A DNA stretch of 64,000 bases from positions 1-64,000 of the forward strand of contig CAWJJO010000009.1 in the NCBI GenBank assembly GCA_963843285.1. The letters are read 5' to 3'. Shown one piece after another: positions 1-8,001 of the stretch. The translations under genes were made by a program, and so were the position numbers. Each line of letters opens with the position of its first letter. Within the stretch, counting starts at the first letter, position 1. The DNA comes from CAZDDB01 sp963843285 (GTDB lineage Bacteria > Acidobacteriota > HRBIN11 > JAKEFK01). The notes beneath the pieces are model-generated. The model worked only from the letters and a program-made list of their open reading frames with translations. It did not search any database and was not told the DNA's origin.

Positions 1-22
1 TTCCGCAGAATCTGTGGTAGCG
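1..22 (+). repeat. Left terminal inverted repeat of the ISL3 element
   Basis: Bases 5-22 are identical to the complement of 1563-1580. Bases 1-3 also match and base 4 does not. The outermost bases are cut off by the window edge. Confidence 0.88.
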
Positions 23-326
23 GTTTCGAGTCTTTCCCTTCTTTTCCCTTTTTCAACGAGTCGGATAATGGTAGTAGAGGCATTTTGTAAGCTGTTGATT
101 CTTTCCTAAGAATCAAAGCATTTGTGGAAATCGTTCCTACGATTTCCAAGCCGGCTGTGGGAGGGTGTGGAAATTTTGTCTTCCAAATTTCCATGCGCTC
201 CCATGGGGGGCGGCAAATGCGTCAGCTTAAAGAATGCCTGCTCCCAACTTCAGAATAGCAAGAAGGCATTGCTTCTCCAAACTGTGTAAGATGTTTTTGC
301 CAAAACCAAAAACACAGGAAGAAGCA

Positions 327-1583
327 ATGCTGATTAAGACGTTATTGAATCGCGTGGAAAAACTCAAGTCCTTCGTTTACCAGGAAACGGCTCTGGAGTT
401 CATCGGCGGCAAGGAAGCCATCATCGTTTATGTGGCTGCACGGAAAAACTCTCGCCCGCTTTGCTCGCAATGCGGCAAGAAGCGGCCGCAGTACGATCTG
501 CTGGACCAGAGGGATTACGAGTACGTTCCACTGTGGGGTTTCAAAGTCTTTTTCCGCTACACACCGCGCCGCGTTAACTGTCGCAACGATGGGTTCCGGG
601 TTGAAGGCCTGCCCTGGGCTATCGGCAAGGATCGTCAGACGATCACACTGAAAGTGTTCCTGGCTCGATGGGCTCGAAGGATCAGCTGGAAGGAAGTGGC
701 GCAGGTGTTCCAAACCAGCTGGGACAGCGTCTTTCGGGCTGTCCAGTACGTCGTCGACTACGGCCTCATTCATCGTAATCTTGACGGCATCATAAGTATC
801 GGAATCGATGAGCTCGCTGTCTTTCGCGGTCACAAGTATATGACTTTGGTCTATCAAATCGACAACCATTGTAAACGGCTACTCTGGCTTGCGCCTGATC
901 GAACAATCAAAACCTTGCTTGCGTTTTTTCGCGAATTTGGAAAGGAACGCTCCAGGAAACTCAAATTCGTTTGCAGCGATATGTGGAAAGCCTATCTGAA
1001 CGTTGTGCGAAAGAAGGCTCCACAAGCTCTCCATGTTCTGGATCGTTTTCATATCATGAAGAAATTTAACGAAGCGATCGATCAAGTCCGTCGCCAGGAC
1101 GTCAAAGACCTCAAACGCGCAGGTAAAGAAAACATCCTCATTGGCAGCCGTTGGATACTCCTGAAGAAACGACCGAGTCTCAATGAAAATCAGGTAGTTC
1201 GCCTAGCTGACATTCTCAGCTGCAACCTAAATTCCGCACGCGCTTACCTATTGCGCGAGGACTTTCAGCGCTTCTGGCAGTATCGTTCTCCGCTTCTGGC
1301 ACAATGGTTTCTCAAAAATTGGAACACCAGAACTATGCGGTCCAGAATCAAACCGATGAAACGCCTAACTCAAATGCTACGTACTCACGAACCCTTGATT
1401 CTTAACTGGTTTGCTGCTGATGGTCAGATATCGGCTGGTATCGTCAAAGGATTCAATCTTAAGGCGAAACTCACTATCAGAAAAGCCTATGGGTTGCGCT
1501 CACCCGAAAACGTCAAGATCGCGCTCTACCACACGCTCGGAAAGCTACCGGAACCTACCTTGCGCTACCACAGATTCTGCTGA
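327..1583 (+). CDS. ISL3-family transposase, catalytic Glu replaced by Lys
   Basis: A DDE transposase of about 418 residues. The N-terminal part has a Cys-pair zinc-finger-like segment (CSQC, then RRVNC), then the DDE core with IGIDE (D161), CSDMWKAY (D218), LDRFHIM and a C-terminal signature IVKGFN followed by RKAYGLRS. In ISL3 transposases this signature normally reads VEG, where E is the third acidic catalytic residue followed seven residues later by a Lys. Here codon AAA at 1446-1448 gives K374, one base change from GAA. ATG 327 was chosen because AGGAA lies 6 nt upstream and the protein then begins MLIKTLLNRV as relatives do; in-frame starts exist at 234 and 291. The protein is probably inactive unless another acidic residue substitutes. 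Confidence 0.9.
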   Translation: MLIKTLLNRVEKLKSFVYQETALEFIGGKEAIIVYVAARKNSRPLCSQCGKKRPQYDLLDQRDYEYVPLWGFKVFFRYTPRRVNCRNDGFRVEGLPWAIGKDRQTITLKVFLARWARRISWKEVAQVFQTSWDSVFRAVQYVVDYGLIHRNLDGIISIGIDELAVFRGHKYMTLVYQIDNHCKRLLWLAPDRTIKTLLAFFREFGKERSRKLKFVCSDMWKAYLNVVRKKAPQALHVLDRFHIMKKFNEAIDQVRRQDVKDLKRAGKENILIGSRWILLKKRPSLNENQVVRLADILSCNLNSARAYLLREDFQRFWQYRSPLLAQWFLKNWNTRTMRSRIKPMKRLTQMLRTHEPLILNWFAADGQISAGIVKGFNLKAKLTIRKAYGLRSPENVKIALYHTLGKLPEPTLRYHRFC

Positions 1584-1590
1584 AGACCCC
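1563..1590 (-). repeat. Right terminal inverted repeat of the ISL3 element
   Basis: It mirrors the left end. The transposase stop codon (1581-1583) lies inside this repeat. The outer end near 1590 is inferred from the usual GGG/GGC start of ISL3 ends. Confidence 0.85.
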
Positions 1591-1764
1591 TTTTTGTAAA
1601 GGGCCCCGAGGAGAGGTCGTGTCAAACTTTATTGTTCACTAACATCTGTTGCCAATAATAAGAAAACATGTTCCCCACAAACGTCCTAACCCGGGCAAAT
1701 TCATTTCAGCCCCCTACCAACCTTTTCAAACCATCCAGGTCGAAGCATAGTGTCGGAGGTGTGT

Positions 1765-1935
1765 GTGCTGAAAAGAATGTGGATCTGGGCTCTTCTTCTT
1801 CTTATACGTGTACCGGCCATGTCTGCGGAGAACATCGCCTTTGTTCATGCAAATGTTATTTCTATGGACCGCAATGAAATCCTTCGAGACTCAACCGTTC
1901 TGATTCAAGGGGATACAATAACGGACCTCGGCTGA
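1765..1935 (+). pseudogene. 5' fragment of a secreted amidohydrolase gene
   Basis: From GTG 1765 (GGAGG at 1755-1759) the frame encodes a positively charged start, a hydrophobic signal segment (WIWALLLLI, cleaved near AMSA) and the first beta strands of an imidazolonepropionase-like or amidohydrolase composite domain (HANVISMDRNEIL, then STVLIQGDTI). It stops after about 56 residues, whereas family members have 400-450 and carry their metal ligands later. The break lies directly before the 10-bp tandem repeats at 1941. This is a gene remnant without active-site residues. The exact substrate class cannot be told from the fragment. Confidence 0.65.
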
Positions 1936-1940
1936 AGAGA

Positions 1941-1980
1941 AAGCACAGATAAACACAGATAAACACAGATGAACACAGAT
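1941..1980. repeat. Four tandem 10-bp units of the AACACAGAT type
   Basis: Units are aagcacagat, aaacacagat, aaacacagat and gaacacagat. They directly follow the truncated amidohydrolase fragment. The sequence belongs to the same loose family as the ACCACAGAGACACAGAG repeats near 7.86, 17.98 and 45.2 kb. Confidence 0.85.
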
Positions 1981-2015
1981 GTTTTTACGGACCGGACGTC
2001 AACGTTATAAACTCC

Positions 2016-3308
2016 TCAATCCAACCAGGAACCCTGGAATCCGGCTTTTCGCAATCCTTCGGTAAAGACCTTCGATTTACGAGTCAAACGCCATAATAGT
2101 CCCGAACGGTAATTTTCAATCATGAGTACGACAGGTCCCTGGTCGAGGCCGTAATGTCCAACTGAAATCCAACCTTTCTTCGTTCCTTTTTGCTTGATAA
2201 ATGTTGGATTGAAGCTACATTTGTAACCATGTTCACCGGTCATTTCGGGAAAATGATCATTTAAGTATCGAAGCGTCGGCAAGATAATTTCAGGCGCAAA
2301 CGGAAGCGATCCGACAAGCGCCCATGGTGCGAGCGTTCCATCGTCCGGACCCCATGGAACTCCTCTGGCTTTGTAATCGTAAAAGCTTCGACTGATTCCA
2401 TCCACCTTTCGATTGGCCGGACCGGGACCATCGCTGGCGGTGATTCCCCAGCAGAATTCTCCATATTCGCGAAATTGTTTTGGATTCCGGATCGCGTATT
2501 GCTGTTGCACATAAGAAGCTCTTCTGCTGTTCTCAAAATAATCGATCGATTTCGAACGCATGTAAGCATCCTGGATTCCTCGAAAGTCTATCCATACATG
2601 AGAAAGTTGATGGATGAACATAGGAGAACCAAAAAGAAATTCGATTCCATAAATCTTCTTCCATTCATAAGTGGAGCACCATTGTCTGTAACTGGAAGCC
2701 GGTAACGGGAAGGTCGGAGAAGCGAGGCCCAGGATATAGAGAATTAGAGCTTCGTTGTATCCCAGCCATCGGTATCGAATGAATCCACCTTCCGGCCTCC
2801 AACCGTGAGAAACTGATAACTTTTGGTTTTGCGCCCATTGCCAATCGGCACGCTTGTAGATATTTTCTGCAAGATTTCGAATTTCTTTTTCGATTCTGGA
2901 ATCTCCGGAAAAATACTCAGCTGCCGTCAACGCCCCGGCAAATAGATAAGAGCTATCGATCGTTGAAATCTCACTTTTCAAAGCTCTCTTGCCGTTTTGC
3001 ATATCAAGAAAATGATAGAAAAACCCTTTGTACCCCGTCGCCGTCGTGCTGTCACTCTGCTCGGCGTTCCAAAAGAAATCAAGCGTCTTGTGAACATAAG
3101 AAACGGCCTCCTTCTGCGTGACCCAACCCCTTTCCGCAGCAACAACATAAGCGGATAAAGCGAGTCCAACCGCTGCGATGCTGCAAGCAGAATTCTTTTT
3201 GGTGCTGTCGGCAATTAACCCGTTCCTGATATTTTGATATTGCTGAAAATAAGTAAAAGTATCCTTTTGGAGTTTCCAGAGTTCCTCTTCTGGTAGCGTT
3301 TTAATCAT
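2016..3308 (-). CDS. GH144-type glucan hydrolase (glucoamylase-like domain)
   Basis: A 430-residue protein matching the 'putative glucoamylase' (alpha/alpha-barrel) family now placed in GH144, known for endo-beta-1,2-glucanases. Recognisable segments are IDSSYLFAGAL, GWRPEGGFIRYRWLGYNEAL, IHQLSHVWIDFRGIQD, the CWGITASDGP stretch and GPVVLMIENYRSG near the end. No signal peptide is visible, so the enzyme may be cytoplasmic or may act on imported oligosaccharides. It overlaps the upstream GH39 gene by 8 nt, so both are made from one mRNA. Beta-1,2-glucan as substrate is inferred from the family only. Confidence 0.85.
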   Translation of the reverse strand: MIKTLPEEELWKLQKDTFTYFQQYQNIRNGLIADSTKKNSACSIAAVGLALSAYVVAAERGWVTQKEAVSYVHKTLDFFWNAEQSDSTTATGYKGFFYHFLDMQNGKRALKSEISTIDSSYLFAGALTAAEYFSGDSRIEKEIRNLAENIYKRADWQWAQNQKLSVSHGWRPEGGFIRYRWLGYNEALILYILGLASPTFPLPASSYRQWCSTYEWKKIYGIEFLFGSPMFIHQLSHVWIDFRGIQDAYMRSKSIDYFENSRRASYVQQQYAIRNPKQFREYGEFCWGITASDGPGPANRKVDGISRSFYDYKARGVPWGPDDGTLAPWALVGSLPFAPEIILPTLRYLNDHFPEMTGEHGYKCSFNPTFIKQKGTKKGWISVGHYGLDQGPVVLMIENYRSGLLWRLTRKSKVFTEGLRKAGFQGSWLD

Positions 3309-4749
3309 CGTTCTGCATTCGAATCGTCACCAGCGTGAGGGAATCAGGCGGTAATTGAATACGGAATTGTAGCTCATTGTTTTTCATAGTAAATCGCAGT
3401 TTCGCGCGAACGACTTCGGATGCTTTATGAAGCCTTTCTATCTGCCGCGTTGTAAGATATTCGGGAGCTCCAATTTCCAGCCATTCTGCGCGCGGATTTG
3501 CGTGATCTTGATCGATTCTTTCACAGTATATTGCGTGTGGTTTCGGACAATTCCGAACATGCATCGTTATCGTTTCTTCCTCAATTGGCCGCATCGGATA
3601 TGCAGAATTCGTAAGGACAACTTGAATCGAATTGGAATTCCGAATGACGCTGCAATCGACCGTCTCATGAATTCCGTCAATATGCAGTCGTTTTGTTCCT
3701 AATCGATGCAGTAATTCAAATGCCCTGTACGCCGGCTTTCGGATTCCATGGAGATTCAACAAACCGAAGCCACCGTGAAATGGAATCGAAGGAAAGTAAT
3801 TCTCTTCAAAGATATCCGAAAAAGTCCAATAACTATACCCGTTCACAAATGGATCGACTTCCAAAACCGTTTTCACAATAAATGCGGCTGCGTATGGCTC
3901 ATCATGCATTGGATCTCGAGGGTTCGAAGAAGAGCTCCATTCTGTATAAAACAAAGGTTTAGAGCCTGCTATTCTACGAACGTCTTGAACTTGTTCTCTC
4001 AGAACACTTCTTCGCGAAGACGCGAGTTGGTTTGCTGTATCATCTCCGGGTTGCCCGAAAGCGTCTGTGGGATAGTGATGCGTGCTGACAAAATCAATGG
4101 GTATACTTTTCCGTTCGCCGAACTCTAAAAATTCTCCAATCCACTCGTTTTTGGCTGTGGCAGGTCCACCAACTTTGAAAGCGGAATCCACATTCTTGAT
4201 CGCGGCTGCTGTATGCTCGTAAAGCTTAAAATAATCCTTCATTGTGCCGGTCCAAAACGCTTTTAAGTTAGGCTCATTCCAAACCTCAAAATACCAATCC
4301 CGTACTTCTTTTGAACCGTAGCGTCTGGCGAGATGATTCATTAGTTTTCCTATGAATATTCTCCAATCCTTGTAATCTTTCGGCGGGGTTACGTTTCCTC
4401 GATAATGAAAAACAGTTTTACGACCCGAAGCGAGACCCAGAGGCATAAAACTCAGCTCCAGGAAGGGTTTCATTCCAATGGAAAGAAGAAAGTCGATCAC
4501 TGAATCAACATTAAAAAACGAATACAGAGGCTTGCCATTCTGAATTGTAAAAGACCCGACATCATCACACAGCAAGCCGTGAAAACGCACATATTTGAAC
4601 CCCAATTCGTTATGGGAAAGATGCAGTTGTGCTCTCCAATCGGACCGAAGAGCGAGGAGTCCGTGACCACTTCCCACGGTGTGCTCCCACGAATGCGCTA
4701 ATTTGCCGGCTTCTTCTGTAAGATCGGAATAGAAATGAACCTCAGGCAT
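3301..4749 (-). CDS. Glycoside hydrolase family 39 (beta-xylosidase-like)
   Basis: A 482-residue TIM-barrel glycosidase with a C-terminal beta domain. The family motifs are present: FEVWNEPN with acid/base E159 and LFYTEWSSS with nucleophile E270. The N-terminal YVRFHGLLCDD and HHYPTDAFG are also typical of GH39 xylosidases. No secretion signal is seen. It is the first gene of a two-gene unit, and its 3' end overlaps the start of the GH144 gene. GH39 covers beta-xylosidase, alpha-L-iduronidase and other activities, so the substrate is open. Confidence 0.88.
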   Translation of the reverse strand: MPEVHFYSDLTEEAGKLAHSWEHTVGSGHGLLALRSDWRAQLHLSHNELGFKYVRFHGLLCDDVGSFTIQNGKPLYSFFNVDSVIDFLLSIGMKPFLELSFMPLGLASGRKTVFHYRGNVTPPKDYKDWRIFIGKLMNHLARRYGSKEVRDWYFEVWNEPNLKAFWTGTMKDYFKLYEHTAAAIKNVDSAFKVGGPATAKNEWIGEFLEFGERKSIPIDFVSTHHYPTDAFGQPGDDTANQLASSRRSVLREQVQDVRRIAGSKPLFYTEWSSSSNPRDPMHDEPYAAAFIVKTVLEVDPFVNGYSYWTFSDIFEENYFPSIPFHGGFGLLNLHGIRKPAYRAFELLHRLGTKRLHIDGIHETVDCSVIRNSNSIQVVLTNSAYPMRPIEEETITMHVRNCPKPHAIYCERIDQDHANPRAEWLEIGAPEYLTTRQIERLHKASEVVRAKLRFTMKNNELQFRIQLPPDSLTLVTIRMQNDD

Positions 4750-4898
4750 TCGTGTATCAAACTAATAAAATGGTGAACCCAAGAATCAACCTGGCGTGAT
4801 TCGCGAGCTTTGGATTCGAGGTTGCCATCCGCAAGAGTGGACAATACCCTCTGAATGCATAGTTTTCTTTCATAAGAACAATATAAGGAGGAAGGACA

Positions 4899-5061
4899 AT
4901 GTGCTACAACTGTGGATGTAAAAAACCCGATGATGATCATGGAAATCCAAAAAACATTACCAACAAGACTTTTCGTGAAGCCGCTGATGCTTGGGAATAA
5001 AGGTGACGCGGAAAAAGCGAAACAGAATACTGCCGAGTTAATCAACGAGCAGAAGAAGTAA
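4899..5061 (+). pseudogene. Small CxC-motif protein gene with a +1 frameshift
   Basis: A strong ribosome site (AAGGAGG, 4885-4891) lies 7 nt before ATG 4899. The reading frame starts MCYNCGCKKPDDDHGNPKN, then ITNKTFREAADA, and stops at 4998-5000 after 33 residues. Removing one T of the TT at about 4991-4992 restores a 53-residue protein ending AEKAKQNTAELINEQKK at 5061. The start and the spaced NITNKTF motif match a widespread family of small uncharacterised bacterial proteins with a CxxCxC N-terminus. The Cys cluster suggests metal or thiol chemistry. The frameshift may be real or a sequencing error. Confidence 0.65.
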
Positions 5062-5148
5062 TCTGAATCACCAGTCGTCGACACTCGTCGAGAAGTTCAA
5101 GGTTTTGCTGTTGCGGGCACTATTCGTTAATAAGGGCCCTACATCCGT

Positions 5149-7815
5149 TCATTGGATTTTCATCGACAGGCCGGGGACATTTTCTACGCGGACAAGGCTT
5201 GAGAGGACTTCCAATTCTGCTACCGTGATGAAATTGCCATCCGGCGAAATGCCAAATGTTTCTGTTTGTTTATCCGAATCAAATCCAGCGACAGCCCGCC
5301 GTGTAGCGAATGTATCCTGACCAGGGATGAAATCCTGCACAAAAACGCCCAGTTCGCCTGTATCGTTTGAGTCGATGTAGGCGATCGCTTTTCCATCGGG
5401 CATCCAGCGACAACGAGCTACGGAACCAGCCAGCATGGCTTGCCCTTTCGCTCCGCGTTCCGCTTTCACTTCAAACGGAATGGGGTTTCCTGTTTCGATG
5501 TTTGTAATACGGATGTATGCCGTTGCGTCCACCACAGATTGTTGATACCAGGTGTAAGCGACATAGTTTGCCATCAGGAGAAACTTCGGGTTGCTGCGTG
5601 AGTCCGGTAAACAATTGCGTCGCTCCGGATCCGTCCGGATGGATCTTCCAAACTCCAAGCTTTTCCGGATTGTAGGAAGTGTACACAATCCACTGCTGAT
5701 CCCGCGTCATCGTTGGATTTTCAGCATCCAATCCATCGTTTGTAATCCGGCGCGAATTGCTGCCATCTGAGTTTGCCATCCAGATTTCAAAATGACCATC
5801 ACGGTTTGAGCTCCAAAGAATGTGTCTGCCGTCGGGAGTATAGGCGGGATCCCAGTCATCCGCTGCGTCTTCCGTGATGCGTCTTACGGCGCCGGTTTCA
5901 ATCGTGATTTCCATGAGATCGAGATTCCCGCTTCCAATGGAAGAATACAAGATGCTTTTGCCGTCCGGCGAATAGACAGGCTGACGATCTGTGCTGTTTC
6001 CACGCGTGAACCACCGTCCGGTTGCCGGCGATTCGGCCATAGAGATCTGACGCAAGTTTTCTCGCCTGGAAGTGGATTGGAGCAATAGCGTGTCCTGATC
6101 AAGTCTGTCCAGGACATCACCGCACGATGAAAACCAAAACAGCTTTCGAATCTTTTCGGTATCAATATCTTGAAGCACGATCGTTCCGGCCCCCCGCGAA
6201 CTTCCGGGAACGGACCGCGGAACACCGTAAAGAATCTGATTCTTGGAAATCCAGATTGCGGCTGTTGGCCATGTGGAACGGATCCAGCGCTTTTCCTTTG
6301 TCTTCATGTCCACGATAAGAATGGCATCCAAATTCACAGCGTTGCCCGCCCAATTTCTGGTTGCAACGATGCGTTTGCCATCCGGTGACCATCGCGGAAA
6401 TTGAACCTGTATCTTTTGAATGGGAGTCACAAGCTCAACTCCTGTACCATCTATGTTCGCTGTGAACAAAAAGGACTCTCCGCCCTTCCAGCGCAGGAAT
6501 GCGATCTTTTTCCCGTCGGGAGAAAGATCTGCAGATTGGACATCATCCAGGATCTTCCTCTCTTCTCCGCCAAGAACTGAAATTCGATAAATGCAGTCCC
6601 GGCACTCTGTTTGCGAACAAAAAAAATCGCAGAGCTATCCGCAGAGAATCTCGGATAGTCATCGGGTCCGGACGACAGAACGACTTCGTTGCCGCCTGCT
6701 AATTGTTTCATCCAGATCCTCGGCTTTCCATCCCGGTCGGAGCGAAATGCGATCAGTTTGCCGTCCGGCGAAACGGCCGGCGACAAATCCTTGCCCGGAG
6801 TAAGTCAGAGTGAACATTTCTAACGGCTCTTGCGGTTTTGGTTTCAAGTACCAGTAAGCGACGGCGGCGCCGGCAAGAAATGCGATCAAGAGGAGCACGG
6901 GAACCAGGGCTCGAAATCGTTTGACCGGTTGCTGCACGGTGGAAACGGTCGAGGTGCTCACCTCCGAAATGTGATCGCGAATCGATTGAAGATCGCGCGC
7001 CAGATCGCGAGTGGAAGCGTATCGTTCCTCCGGATCCTTCGCCATGCAACGATCGAGAATCCAGCGCAGAACCTGAGGTATCTGTGGATTCAAGGTGCTC
7101 ACAGGTTCCGGGTCTTCGCGGATAATGGCTGCCATGCTTTCCGCTACAGAGCCACGCTGAAAAGGACGCTTTCCCGTGATCATTTCATAGAGAATCGTGC
7201 CGAACGAAAATTGATCGGAGTGAAAATCGATAGCTTTCCCGCTCGCTTGCTCCGGTGACATGTAACCAACCGTCCCACGCACCACGCCCGCGCCGGTCTG
7301 CGTTTGCAGATGCGATGCCTGATGAGTGGCGAACAAGGGTAATTTTTGCAAGTCCGAAATCCAGTATTTTCAGGAAGCCATCTTTGGAGATCATCAGGTT
7401 TTCCGGTTTGAGATCGCGATGAACAATGCCTGCAGCGTGCGCTTTGGCGAGACCATCTGCGAGCTGCGATGCAATGTTCACGGTTCTTCGCAAAGGCAGC
7501 AACCCTTCATCGAGCAGCGCGCGCAAACTCTTCCCTTCCACAAGCTCCATCGAAAGATAGGAAGTGGAATTGCTGGTTCCGACATCGTAAATCGTGATGA
7601 TGTTGGGATGATTGAGACGCGGATGCGGAACGCGCTTCCTGTTCGAAACGCTCCAGACGATCGCGGTCTGCTGAAAATTCTGCCGGTAAGATTTTCAGAG
7701 CGACTTCGCGTCCCAATCGTGTGTCACGCGCGCGATAGACTTCGCCCATTCCCCCTGAGCCAAGTGAAGAAAGCACTTCGTAAGGTCCGATCTTCTGCCC
7801 GGCTGAAATCGCCAT
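5149..7815 (-). pseudogene. Ser/Thr kinase with TolB/WD40-type propeller, five frameshifts
   Basis: The pieces join into one membrane-anchored PknB-like kinase. Kinase part: GSGGMGEVYRA glycine loop, REVALKILP lysine, VHRDLKPEN catalytic loop, LDFGLAK and GYMSPEQ. Then comes one membrane helix (RALVPVLLLIAFLAGAAVAYW) and an extracytoplasmic propeller with repeated SPDGK and WSPDGKRI motifs. The frame changes near 7617 (+1), 7337 (+1 in an A run), 6796 (+1), 6590 (-1 in a T run) and 5569 (+1). All catalytic residues are intact. ATG 7815 is preferred over 7824 because a TATAAT box lies 7 nt upstream. Such kinases are abundant in Acidobacteriota. The gene is either newly inactivated or damaged by sequencing errors. 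Confidence 0.87.
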
Positions 7816-7822
7816 GCGCGTC

Positions 7823-7828
7823 ATTATA
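7823..7828 (-). promoter_or_regulatory. -10 box TATAAT directly before the kinase start
   Basis: On the minus strand the order is TATAAT, 7 nt (GACGCGC), ATG 7815. There is no Shine-Dalgarno. This spacing would put transcription start at the A of the start codon, a leaderless arrangement. Confidence 0.55.
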
Positions 7829-7857
7829 CTCAGAGAATATGTTGAATCGACGGGGAT

Positions 7858-7889
7858 TTCACCGCAGAGACGCGGAGGACGCGGAGAAT
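7858..7889. repeat. Dispersed CRCAGAGACGCGGAG-type repeat
   Basis: ACCGCAGAGACGCGGAGGAC followed by GCGGAGAA. It is related to the ACCACAGAGACACAGAG stretch at 17.98 kb and lies between the kinase start and a long hairpin. Confidence 0.6.
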
Positions 7890-7986
7890 GTGTAAGAAAG
7901 GGGATGTGGAGATGAGGGAGATACGGGGATATTTATTTTTGTTTTATCTCCACATCCCCACTATCCCCACATCTCCCTTCTTACAC
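7890..7986. repeat. Imperfect 97-bp inverted repeat, hairpin-forming
   Basis: GTGTAAGAA (7890-7898) pairs with TTCTTACAC (7978-7986). Inside, GGGGATGTGGAGAT and GAGGGAGAT pair with ATCTCCACATCCCC and ATCTCCC, around an AT-rich loop. It lies at the 3' side of the 714-aa protein gene and 5' of the kinase gene. It could work as a terminator-like structure or be a miniature repeat element. Confidence 0.65.
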
Positions 7987-8001
7987 AGGAAGGGACGTTA
8001 G

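Larger units (their letters stand above)
1..1590 (+). mobile_element. ISL3-family insertion sequence, almost complete
   Basis: The element carries one transposase gene between inverted ends. An 18-bp block, GCAGAATCTGTGGTAGCG, lies at 5-22 and its exact complement lies at 1563-1580. On the right the end probably runs on through GAAGACCCC to about 1590, so about 6-8 bp of the left end and the left target duplication fall outside the window. The 300 bases between the left repeat and the transposase start show no other gene. Length and one-gene layout fit ISL3 elements. Confidence 0.88.

Noticed and set aside
342..869. Long minus-strand open frame of 175 codons
   Set aside because: It lies wholly inside the transposase gene on the other strand and has no known motif. 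It is a shadow frame.
1941..1980. Tandem units resembling a small CRISPR array
   Set aside because: Units are 10 bp and adjacent without spacers. No cas genes are near.
4698..5084. 128-codon minus-strand frame with hydrophobic segments
   Set aside because: It covers the small Cys-rich protein gene, which has a strong ribosome site, and has no ribosome site itself.
5149..7815. Programmed frameshifting as explanation of the broken kinase
   Set aside because: Five shifts of mixed direction without slippery heptamer and structure pattern are not compatible with programmed recoding.
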